Assembly: GCA_905221605.1 (NCBI GenBank)
Contig: CAJNDS010002256.1
Location: 446,571-510,570 of the forward strand
Direction: 5' to 3'
Length of the DNA stretch: 64,000 nucleotides
From: Symbiodinium natans
Taxonomy: Eukaryota; Sar; Dinophyceae; Suessiales; Symbiodiniaceae
The position numbers and the translations under genes were made by a program. Every line of letters starts with the position of its first letter. Positions within the stretch are counted from its first letter, which is position 1. Below, piece by piece: positions 50,101 through 61,300 of the stretch. The notes below the pieces were generated by a model, which ran no database searches, was not told the DNA's origin, and saw only the letters and a program-made list of their open reading frames with translations.

Positions 50101-53100
50101 GCGTCGCCACGGTACAATTACAGCGCCCCGAGTTTTAGGGGGGAACATGCCGAAAGAGACAGCCTTGACTTTCATGTGTGAGATGCGATAGCACCAACTT
50201 TCAGGCATTTTGTCGTTGCGTTTTGTGGTGCTCCTGTGACACCTGTGTTGTGCTCTTTGGAGACGAACTTGCATTAAGGTGCGCGAGCTCTCGGCAGGCA
50301 CAGATGTGGACAAGGCGCTGAGTACAGATCTCACCGAGCAAGAATCGTGAATCAAAGTCACACGCAACATTGTAGCGTAGCAGCACGAACATGGATGATC
50401 CAATAATTATGTTGACAAGACTGTTGATGCTTATAGGCGCAACATCAAAGGTGTTCCAAAGCATGGTCCTTTCGCACAGTTGGGCTTCTGCGTGCCGTCG
50501 CTGCCCCCGCAGCCGGTGGTCGTGAAGCGCGTGGAGCCACAAACCTGGGCAGCGGCACAGGACATATCTGGGCGCAGCAGGGCTCCCCCTGATACAGGAA
50601 CCCCACATGTGGGCATTGGCAGTTGAAAGGGTGGCATATACTGGTTTCACCGCCAGACCTTTTGAGAACTGCTGTGTATGGGTCGAAAGAGCTGCACCCT
50701 CACATGGTCACTCCATAGTAGATCGTCATCGAACCCGTTAGGTTACAGAGCCACCTTGCATTCTGCCGATGAGCAGCCGAGTTAATTGTTAATCCGCAGG
50801 CTATTGGACAGCACGACCTCATGTGTTCAATGGTTTGACTTTCAGACTTGATTTTTGTACTGGCCAGGAGCTGCGTGCAGGAGATGTTCTCATACAGTTG
50901 ATACTCTGCTGCAAGCAACTTAGGAATATGCCAGGCCAAAGTTGGGGCGACTGTAGCGAGGATCTTTCGCAACTTGTTGCATGATTTGTGCTTGATTTGG
51001 GCATGAAGCCGTTAAAGTGGCATTTTCTAGGTGGTTGCTGCAAAAGTTGATCGGCTGTTCGCATCGAGCCCAGGAATGACGTGCCGACTTGCCACTTTAC
51101 TTTGAAGCCGAGACGGGCAAGAATGCTGTGGCTGTCCACATTGCGCTCACATTGCTTGGTACTTCATGTCGGTGTGCAGGAGTTGGGGATAAGTTGCTGC
51201 TTCTAGCATCTTCTAGCGGAAGATCGGGCCTGATGCTGGTGCAGCGAGTCGGGTGTGTTTGTTGCCATGAGAAGTAGGTCGCAAAGTTGCGAGCACCTGG
51301 CATGCGCCAAAAACATCTAGAGGCATTTTCCAAGCCAGATTGGGTACGCTTAGGCCGCGGATTGAAGATGTCAGTTCAGAAAGCTGCAATCAGGCGAGAT
51401 GACACGGCAGCAGTTCCTTGAGTCGATGAAGACGCGTCCATTGAGCTTCAAGTTCGTCGTGAATCCGCACCTGGGACCCGAAAGTAGTGGACAAGGTGGC
51501 GAGTGGGAACCCTAAACCCTAAACCCTAAACCCTAAGTTCCAGACTTGCCCCACACGAGCCACCACATCGTCATCACGAGGTTGCGATCTTCTCGGCGTA
51601 GAAGCTTCAGCGCAGAAGAGAAAGATTGTGGCTTTGTCGCACTGCCAGACATGGGATAACTTGTGCTCGTACCCTACTACCATGCCACTGCCAAAGTATT
51701 CGGGACCCGACTAGTTTCTTCGACTTCGAGATTCTGTACAAAACCCAGGCATGGTGGAACTTAGCTGAAATACTACGAAGTAGTACTGTCATTAGTGGCC
51801 TTTGAAGCATACGAAAAGACCTCGCTTAAATCATGTGTAAGAATTGCATGAAATAATAGAAATAATATGAAATCGTGGGGGCTTTTCACGGGGCGCTTTG
51901 TGTATTCGCTTCTTATGCGCCCCTTTAGCGCGATTATCTTCTTTCAGCTAGCCTCAACAGATACAAGTGAACAAAGCCCAATCAAAAGAACTAAATGGAG
52001 GCTTTGGGGTGAGCGCATGATCTGTGAATTAGCCACTAGACTGTCTGGAAGGGTTACAGGCCTGAAAACAAGAAAGCTATGAAGGGAGCATGGATCATGT
52101 AAGTACAAGGGGAACCTAGGCTCCTTCCAGACTAGCATTCAGCCATTTGGAGCCGAATGCGGGCATTGAAGCTGCTTTCAGTCACACATTACACTGTTGA
52201 ACAAGACGATGCTTTGGAGGAGGGCGGAACCCAATAAGGTAACTTCGGAAAGCTCAAAATGTATGTCCATGTGACACTCTTTGGCGGCCAACTTCTGGCC
52301 AGGCGATAGCGATGACGACGCTCCCAGCGATACATCGTTGCATGTCGAGGCGGGAGGGCTGCGTCATCTTGGGACCTGAAAGTTAGGGTTTAGGGTTTGA
52401 GGTTTAGGGTTTGGGGTTTAAGGTTTAGGGTTTAAAGTTTAGGGCTGGGTTCAAATAGGGTTTTGGGCAAGATTCTTTGGGTGGGGGTCCGTGTCGCTTG
52501 GGTGGGAATGCAGCCTTCTACATGACCGGCGCATACTTGTGCCATGCGGCGCGGACATGATCTCGGCATGGCTAGAGTTAAGCCGCTTTGCTGTTGCCGC
52601 CTTGGCGCTGCCTTTTCCTTCAGGAAGCCGACAGCGTCCAAATGGATGCTTGGCACTCTGGCCCTCTGTGTTTTCTGCTTTTTTTTGGGCATGTTTTGCA
52701 CATCTTGTGCAGTGATATATCAGGAAACACACACGATGGTGCGTTCTTGTATTTGTCCTGGCCCCCTAGTAATAGGTCTGGCATGTGCAGCCACTGGGAT
52801 CGGAAAAGCGTCTCGCAGCCAAGACAGATTGCAGATGAAGATGGTGTTCACTGGGTATGTGCAGCTGTCGACGCACAATACCCCCATGATTGCGCAGCGT
52901 GAAATGGGAGATCAGTATATGGGGAGGTGTGGATGCTTAAGTGATTGGCAGGAGATTTCAAAAAGCTTCACGATTTAAAGTGGCTTTAAAAAGTTTCGTT
53001 TGCAAGGGTGCCGAGCGTTTTGTGTCTTAGACTTAGACCTTTGTCCAAACAAGGCATGCTCAGGTTCAGCATAAGGCATAAGACATAATCCCTTGCAGCT

Positions 53101-53215
53101 TTACAGCCAGTGAACTGCCCAGCCAAGGAGGCACCATCGGGGCTATCTGCCGAAAAATGCAGGCGGAGCGTTTCCGATTGGTATGCGGAAGAGGACCACC
53201 CCAACCAACATCATA
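47140..53215. other. no confident gene
   Basis: Frames up to 190 codons (47620-47048 minus) lack domains, and that one runs into MITE copy 5. A hydrophobic 144-codon frame (52544-52978) contains one membrane-like segment only. Short telomere-like blocks lie at 51508 and 52384. Confidence 0.5.
52384..52445 (+). repeat. degenerate TTTAGGG array
   Basis: TTTAGGG with TTTGAGG and TTTAAGG variants. Smaller blocks also occur at 37499-37527, 39129-39168 and 51508-51537. Confidence 0.88.
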
Positions 53216-53317
53216 GTTAAATCATGCTGCCATTATGTTACCGTAACCCAGTGGGCGTTTGCAGATTGCACCTAGGTAATCTCCTGGACCCTGAAGCCCC
53301 AAGCCCTGCATGGATCC

Positions 53318-53478
53318 CCACGTGGGTGGCCTGGCCTTGCCTCGGTCCCCGACCTGCTTCGCTTGTCTCCCTCGGGTCCACGTGCTGCTTTGTCTCCCCT
53401 GTGTCTCCCTGCACGTGGGTGGCCTCGGCCGAGTCCCGTCGCTGTGTCTCCCTTCACGTGGGTGGCCTCGGCATGTAG
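53318..53478 (+). repeat. CACGTGGGTGGCCTCGGC imperfect tandem repeat
   Basis: Three units with CACGTGGGTGGCCT separated by GTCTCCCT-containing spacers. The overlapping antisense frame (53626-53222) is Gly/Arg-rich repeat sequence. Confidence 0.65.
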
Positions 53479-53759
53479 GGTTTAAGTTTAATTTCGGGTG
53501 GCCAGGCAAAAAGATCTGCCGCAAAGAAACTTCGAAAGCCCGGAATCCTGACGCATCGACAACTTCACTTCTCAAAACAGCGTGTGCGGCAAGTCCGGCG
53601 CAGGAGACTGCGCGCGATGTTCGCAAGAAGAGCCTGACAAGTTGGTATCTCGACGGTGATCGCTTTTCGGCAGCAGTACCCCCCCCCCTCCGCCACCCAT
53701 TTGAATAGTCAATATAATAAACCAGCAGCTAATTACTCACCTCGTGAAAAGCGCTCTCC

Positions 53760-54840
53760 ACAGCATAATGTGAGTGTACTTGATCTGCTCTCGTCCCGAG
53801 GAATGCCAGATACTGCCAGCCAGCTAACAGCCGTCCACCGGATGTCTCTCACTGGTGACCCTGAGGAGCTCGTATCAGACGCATCAGGACAGGCTTCATA
53901 TGCTTGCATTGTTTGACTCAACCTCGAGACTCATTTTGCGGCACTGCCACAGGGGAGGCTGCTGAGCTGGGAAACATGCTCCAGGCGGCTTTGCCACTTG
54001 CTGCAAATGTGTAGAAATTGGCCAGGGCTGCATGCACAACTTTACTTGGTCTCTCTATCTATTGTGGAACACTTAGTCACAGCAAGGTCCGAGGATGATC
54101 TTGGCGCACTACTCCGAGTCATCGCCCGGGCGCAGTCTCAAGGTCCGAGAAAGTCCTGCACGGCAGCAAATCTCATGCAGGGTGCTGTCCGTTGCTTTTT
54201 TTCTCTCCTGCCAGAATGGCCGACAAGTGACAAGACGGAGAGACATTCAGCAGCTGCGCCGATTGCTCGACTGGATGTTGCCTCAGGCATCATTGCCGAT
54301 GTGTTGGAGGTGGCGCAATTCAAAGCCCAGGCAGCGGCTGGAAGACATGTCACGGCTGGGCCTCGCTGAGTCGCCCCCTGCGAGGAGCTGCAAAGCCGCC
54401 TTGCGGAAGCTGCCACACAGGCGGAATTCTGAGGTCGGGCCGAGATGCGCCCATCTGCGCCCTCAATGCAGTTCATCCGCAAGAAGCCCTGCACCCTGCA
54501 TGTTGTTGCTCCAGAGCACGGGTGATGCAGCGGCATGGGGGCATTGTATCAACAAGTGTCCAGCCATAGATTCAAGATCACAGGTAGATTGGGATGTTTG
54601 TCAGGCATTGCCGGACATTGCCACGTCGAGGTTGGCGGGATCCTTGGACACAGCTTCAGTCGATCTAATCAACAAATCTTTCAAGAGTGTCACTGCAGAA
54701 GCCAAAGTTTATGGTGTGGGTGTGTGTGTGTGTGTGAATCGTTGAAGAGAACTCAGATGAAGTTGATGCACGGCCGACACGAGGTGGAGCGCCAGAAGCG
54801 TGAGGCCCGAGAGCAGACTGCCAAGTCGTCAAGTACCTGA
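53760..54840 (+). CDS. candidate multi-exon gene, helical protein
   Basis: Coding-like pieces occur in succession on the plus strand, separated by AG/GT-like junctions. They are a VLDLLSSRGMPDTASQL piece near 53770-53890, a short AAELGNMLQAALPLAAN piece near 53955-54010, a SEDDLGALLRVIARAQ piece near 54085-54140, the rest of a 123-codon frame ending at 54369 (GIIADVLEVAQFKAQAAAG), and a charged end near 54760-54840 (HEVERQKREAREQ). The pieces are Ala/Leu-rich and helical, as in repeat scaffolds, but I recognise no family. A GT microsatellite at 54717-54737 lies in a probable intron. Exon limits are guesses; transcript data would be needed to fix them. Confidence 0.3.
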
Positions 54841-54844
54841 GCCT

Positions 54845-57800
54845 GCACAATTTGCGATCTCGCGCGTTTCCTAGCCAGGACAGGAACCAGTAGACTCGGA
54901 AATGAAAAGCAGCACTCCAGATTGCAACATTGCTCAAACTGTCGTAGGGCTGCTTGCAAGCTTTTGCAGCCGCAATGTCAAAGATCAAAGGGTGTCGCAG
55001 TGCATGTTGGATCTGATCTGATTCATGCTCTGCTGGATTTCGGGTTGCGAGACGGCTCTGTGAACATGAGGCAGGGAGTATAGAGCACTTCAATTGAGTA
55101 GAGCTACAAGCTCACCAGCTTGACAGCTAAATAAGCACGCCGACACCGACACAATCAAACACAGCAACCTCCAAACAAATTGTCCTTTTGCCGCCTTTGT
55201 GAAGTCGGGCCTCGATATACCTCGAGCTTATGGCTTGGAGCTTACTTCAGGGACGCTAGAAAGCTCCATGGACATGCCATAAGTGTGGTTGAGTGTGGTT
55301 GAGTTCAATCCGACAAGCGAGGCGCAAAATCGGTTTTTTGGGCATATCCAGGCTTTTTGGGTTTCCTGGCCTTCGGTATCCAACAGCTTACTGTACGAGT
55401 TGTCAGTTGATCATCTGGCTCCAGGCTTCCACAAGAAGTGCTTGTTTTGTCAGTCCGGGCTAGTGAACCTGAAAATGATTAGCCCTAGGCCCTTTACCGG
55501 CAACAGCGTGTTACGATCGCACTGATGAAGGCTGTAAAGGTCACTGTTACTACTCTCTGTTGCCACTTTCCATTTACTAGTCGTGTTGCTATTCCTCGTC
55601 CTGCTCGTTCGTGCAATTCTCAGACAAGTTCGTACACTTGCGAGCATGCCGCCTCCAGGGACCAAGCGATGAACTACTGAAGCCAACTTCTGCAACACGA
55701 ACGGCTTGCCAGAGACCACCTGCTCCCAAGAAGATCCTAGCGGTACAAGTGGAATCCAATCAAATGGAGAACAAGAAGGAAAACCGCCGAAAGGGAAACG
55801 GAGGAAGAGACCCAGACATCCCAGACTACCCCGACGTACTTTTTAAATATCCAAGCACTGGGGACCTTGGAGTTTTGGGGGGTCATGCCTGGAACCAGTG
55901 CAGGGAAGCTACCGCGGCCAGCAAATTTCAGCCGCGAGACTCAAACAAGCAGAAGCCCAGGAGCTTTTATGGTTGCATTACATGAGATAGGATTGTGCGT
56001 CTTTGAGCGGGCAGCAGGGATCCCAGCCCCACGCTCCAGCCCTCGCATGTTTGTAGGGCTGAGCTGGTAAGCAGCTACACCCGAGATGCGAAGAAGTCGT
56101 CACACCCGCCTCCGTTTACGCGCAGAGTCGTTTAGTCCCACACTGACAGCGCCACGAAAGTGTGCACACCTGAACGGGGGGGGGGGGACGCCAATCTCTC
56201 AAGAAGAGACGAGGAAGCGAGGTTTAGCAAGCGAACCACCTGACGGACACCTGTCCTTTGCACAGCTTTGCGCCAGAAAACCCGCCCATCAGGCTGTCTC
56301 GGTCAAGCCACCTGCTGCGTGCACGGCACAGGAGCACTCCCCATGTTCACTCCAAACGGCAGAAAGCCAGAAAAGGAGAGAGAGAGACCCTCTTACCTGG
56401 ACAGTTACAAACCTTCCCTTTTTTTGTCTGGGCTGCAAGAAGCACTAGCCGAGGCGCCAGCTGAGTACGCGTCGGACATATCCTGCCGACCTGTTTGCGC
56501 CTCAGTGCGACCGTCAGCTTGGCTGTGCCTCGGTGGCTTAACAGCCCAGGCTCCAACACTCAAAAACTTGCAGCTGTGGAGCTGAGGATCGTGAGATTCG
56601 CTTGCAGAAGCTCCTCGCTTCAGCAGGGTATGGCGCCAGGCACTCGTCGGCCGGAAACTGCGTAAGGTTCTTTATAGCGTAGCTTATAGGAGTTCCGAAC
56701 AAAAATGCTGGTCCCAAACCCTGACCAGATGCCTGAGTTTGGAGTAGACGAGCCAGGCAGGCCCACTGTAGCTGCATGAGTTCAGGACATACGAAGAAGT
56801 AACCCTGCTTGCTTTTCAAGCATTGCTCCCAACAGTGCTGCTGAGGGCCCTCAGCTTCCAGACAGCTCCGCTCAGTGAGCGCCTGAATTCACGGGTCTCA
56901 GCTGTTGCTTGCTGACGGGTGTGTACCTGTGGAACATGGAGGCTCGTGCAGGTTTTGCGAAGGCGTTCGGGCATGTGGCGGTTTTGGAGACTGACAGAGT
57001 TTTGCTTCAACCAGAATATCGTTTTTTGCGGGGGCCTGCGGGTTGCAAACGCACGAAACATACCGTATATACCCCGAAACACTCATGATGGCGACTGGAC
57101 CTTCGGTGAAGTTTCGATTCGCTCCTCCTAGGCTTCTAGACCAAGAGCCCTCGGAGCACAAGGGCAGAATTTGAGAGCCCACTTCGCTTTGCACCGAAAC
57201 CTTAACTTGTGGAAAGCTCCTGGTACACACCTTGCCAATGTGGAAGCTGCCAATAGCTCCCATCACGCGATTTCAAAGTTTTCGGTGCCAACTCGCCAGT
57301 CGGAACACTGCGACAACAGGGCATGTAGAAAAGTGCAACCTTCACAAGCCAAAACGGTTCCGCCAAGCAGTGCGGGAAAAGGACGACCATAAACCTAAAT
57401 GCACCTTTGCAATAATGATGAAATTCTAGCCGCTCAAGGCAAACACTGGCGGGCGGGCTGTGAAACCCAAAGCAGCGTTTCCCTGCGAGCCAGGAAAGTA
57501 CAATCCGTAACACCTGCACGATGTCGAGCGAGTCAGGCAGCAAAACGGGAGGATACGGACAGGCCTATACTAGCAGGGCGAGAGCACATGAAAGGGCGCA
57601 ATCCCAAAATCAAGAGCCGCGCATGCGCGACCGCACGCACCGGCAGGGGAACTCAGGACCACTGCTCTCTTAAAGTTGATAGAATGCCCCGCACTCTTTA
57701 GGGAATAAAGCTGGGCACAACGTGAGCTTTACCAGCCTTTTGCACTAGGGAGAGTTTCGATGCTCATCGAGCAAGGCAGAACGCCTGGATTTGCGAGCCC

Positions 57801-58345
57801 GAGCCAGCGGCGTCCAAGACTTTGACCGAGGTGCAGACCGGGCCCATCAATCCATCAGCACAAGTTCAAAGCACATTGTTCAGTCACGACACCATGTCGT
57901 TCAGCCTGGGTGTCAAGAGTTGTGGTGGGGCTATGTGGGGCTCATGGAATGCAGGCCACTCCGACGCACGTTGAGATGGAGTTGTCCTCTCAGCTTGGGC
58001 ACATGTTTGCAGGTGCTCACTGGTTCTTTTGCATAGGAAGTTAATCGCGCATCACCGGATTCCAGCCGTTTACCCAGACCACCAAAGACCAAAGCTTCCC
58101 CTCGACGGCAGCCGCGACAGCATGGGCCCCAGACATGCCATGCTGGTGGCTCTCACGTGTTCGTTTGCCGTGGGAGAAAGCGTTGAGCCTTCAGTCCTAA
58201 AGTGCTGCTAAAGTGCTGTTCTGAAAGAGTCTGGTAGAAGTGTCGCCTAGCTTGATCAGGACATGAGCGATCAAACCTTGTTGGCCTCTGTGCGCACTTC
58301 GTTCGGCTCGAGCCTGACAGTTGTGGACATCACAGAACCATTGCG
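54845..58345. other. upstream region of the large gene, no gene seen
   Basis: Short overlapping frames only, a poly-G run at 56168-56177 and a GAGAGA run near 56378. I found no spliced-leader relic or clear promoter upstream of 58349. Confidence 0.5.
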
Positions 58346-58348
58346 CCA

Positions 58349-61300
58349 ATGACTCGAGACTCGAGTGTCCTCCTTGGTTTGGTCTTCGGCCTTCTTTCGT
58401 TGGAAGCCGAAGCTTACGAGTACGGGCAGCACTATGACAACACGAGCTGCTTGCTTTGGCAGGGAGATGGATGCGAAAGCATCCGGGAAGAGAAGTTGTG
58501 CGTGAACAGTCGAGACGGCATGGCCCACGACTTGTTCGGAAGCTTGCGGCTGGGCAAGCCCTGCGCATGGCACAAATCGGGGGTATGCGCCCGTGTCGAT
58601 GATTGGACTCGCAAGCTGGAAGACCCAAGCGACTATACCGTCGCCAAGTGCAAAGAAGGAGCCACCATCGATGACACCATTGCCATGGTGACACCTCCGG
58701 CGGCCTCTCAAAGTCAGTTCAGTTCGGATGCCAGGGCCCACATGCCGTGGAGCAAGGTTGAGTTGACGCCCATGGACGGCGGAGAGGACAGAGCCTGCCG
58801 TGGAGTGATGCAGATCCAGACAGGGCATGTGGCACGCTTGTTCAACGTCTGGACTGCGCAGAACCTCGATGACTGCAAGGCTCTTTGCACGAACCGGTGC
58901 AAAGGGGTTGAGTTCCAAGCCAAGAACAAGTACTGCGAGGTCTGGTATGGGGATATCCTCTTCTCAACACGCAACCCCGGGTTCGAATGCTATGCTCGGA
59001 AGGATCAGGATGAGGCTGCCAAGCTCGCGATGGTGCGGCCGCAGGACCAAAGCTGCCTTCGGGCTGAGCCGAAAGGCTGCGCTGCTCTCAAGGATCGCTT
59101 CAGCTGCCTCAGCAGCAAGGATGCCAGTGGCAACGGGGACGTTTTTGGCTTGAAGGTTCATGATGAGCCGTGCGTTTGGTGCGGTGGAGGACTGTGTCAC
59201 ACCGGTGGCTCGAGTATGTGCGAGCCGTTCGATTTCTTGCTGCGTGGGGAAGGCAAGGACCATGCGTTCGGAAGCTTCACAGCCTCAGGGACCTTCGAAA
59301 CACCATCCTGTGAGGAAGGGCAGGCCGCTGTCTTTGCCCAAACGGACACGTGGTGGCAGCCAGAGCCCCCTCTGCAGGCCGAGCTTGCCAAGCTGAGTCC
59401 CGTGGTAGGTGGTTGCGCATCCATCCAGGACATGGCAACATGCCTGAGCAGCAAGGATGGGAGCTCCAATGCAACGTGGGGATACACTCCGTATAAGGTG
59501 AAGGGTGAAGCATGCGTTTGGTGCGGCGGCGTGCCTTGTACGGACGCCAGCACGTCACTGTGCATGCCTTTTGACCTTGTGATGAATGGACAGGGCCCGC
59601 ACCACAATACCTTCTACGCCAAGCACTCGTTCAAGGTCGCGACCATCAAAGAGTCTGAGAATGTGGTGGGTGCCGATGTCGAGGTGCAGTGCCTCTCCGG
59701 GGACAATGCTGGCTGCGGCACGCTCACAGATGCTTTCAAGTGCCTGGCCAGCGTCGATGGGCGCCCCAATGCGACCATTTTTGGCCGCAAAGTGAAAGGT
59801 CAACCATGCGTGTGGTGCAACGGAAGGAATTGCAACAGTGCAGGTTCCCTTTGCGAAGCCTATGATCTGCAGATGAACGGCGAGGGCTCCGTCTTCGTGA
59901 CAAGCTTCGACAAAAATCCCATGGTGGCTCAGTGCGAGGGTGGCATGGTCAAAGCGCATCCTCATGTCCACTCAGCTGTTCTGGATCTTCCTGCGCCGAA
60001 GATGGATGACCTGGGCTGCCTGACTGTTCACCCTGCAGGGTGCATGGCGATTACCGACAAGCTGGGATGCCTCAGCAGCATCGATGGCTCTGTCGATGCA
60101 TCTTTCGGAGGCTTCAAGATCCGCGGACAGCCTTGCGTGTGGTGCGGCGGCACATCCTGCACAGATGGTGGAAGCTTCAAGTGCGCGCCCTTCGACTACC
60201 TCACCAAAGGCGCAACCAAGGTGTTTCCCCACGTGACGGCGGTGTCTGCGACAGTGGCCCAGTGCCATGCCGAAAGCCGCACGTTCCCCGAGCAAGAGCT
60301 AGCTTGCCTCAAGACTGCTGAGACTGGCTGCAATTACATTCGGGACATGGAAACTTGCGTGAGCAGCAAGGAGGGCCGCCCCTATGAGTTCATCGCTGGC
60401 TTCAAGGTCAAGGGTCAGCCTTGCGTGTGGTGCGGTGGTGGGCAGTGCAACACCGGATCACCCAACTTGTGCGAGCCATACGAGTACGCTGTCAATGGAG
60501 CAGGGCACGCCTTCGCGACCCAGCTGAGTACTGCGCTTTACTCCAGGGCATCCTGTGACAAGGATGGCCAGCCGGGCGCCGTGCAGTTGCCAAGTCATAT
60601 GGAGGTACACGGCTACCACCAAGCAGTGCAGTGCGGGCACCCTAACCCGATGTGGATGAAGGTGGGTAAGACATGTGGCTTCTGCAAGGTCTTGGTGCCC
60701 TCGATCAAGGAGCAGTTCGCCAGCTGCGCGGAGTATTGCACTTCCCAAGGTGGCTTGAAGTGCAAATCGGCCGCATTCGGTGACCTTGGCAGCTGCGATG
60801 TGAAGCAACCAGCTTCCTGCGAAACCGACTTCCCAGTCCACAGACATGCAATTTGCGAATGCGAGCCGTCGACGAGCGCGCTCAAAGAAACCAATGAGGC
60901 GTTCGCCCAAGCGGTCGCTCGGCCGGAGGCCGACACCAACCAGCATTGCCTGAACAGCGTAGCCACAGGCTGCGGTTCCATCACGGACAAGCTGATCTGC
61001 CTCAGCAGCGTGGATGGTAGCCCCAACGCAACCTACCGTGGCACCAAGATTGCCGGGCAGCCTTGCGCTTGGTGCGGTGGAGTGGCTTGCACATCTCACG
61101 ATCCTTCCGTGAAGTGTGTGGCGCTGGACTTTCTTGTCAATGGGCAGGGCCCGGCATATGCAACTCGCCACGTCACTGCCCTCACTGTTGACGTTGCAGG
61201 CTGTGATAAATCAGAATCCACAAGAAACTTTGGCGACGTTAGCTGCCTGAAGCGCAAAGAGAATGGCTGCAACACCATCCAGGATAAAGAGACCTGCCTT

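Noticed and set aside
58000-58349. Relic of the dinoflagellate spliced leader upstream of the large gene
   Set aside because: I looked for the conserved leader core by eye and did not see it; a retrogene origin is therefore not supported, though the intronless frame would allow it.
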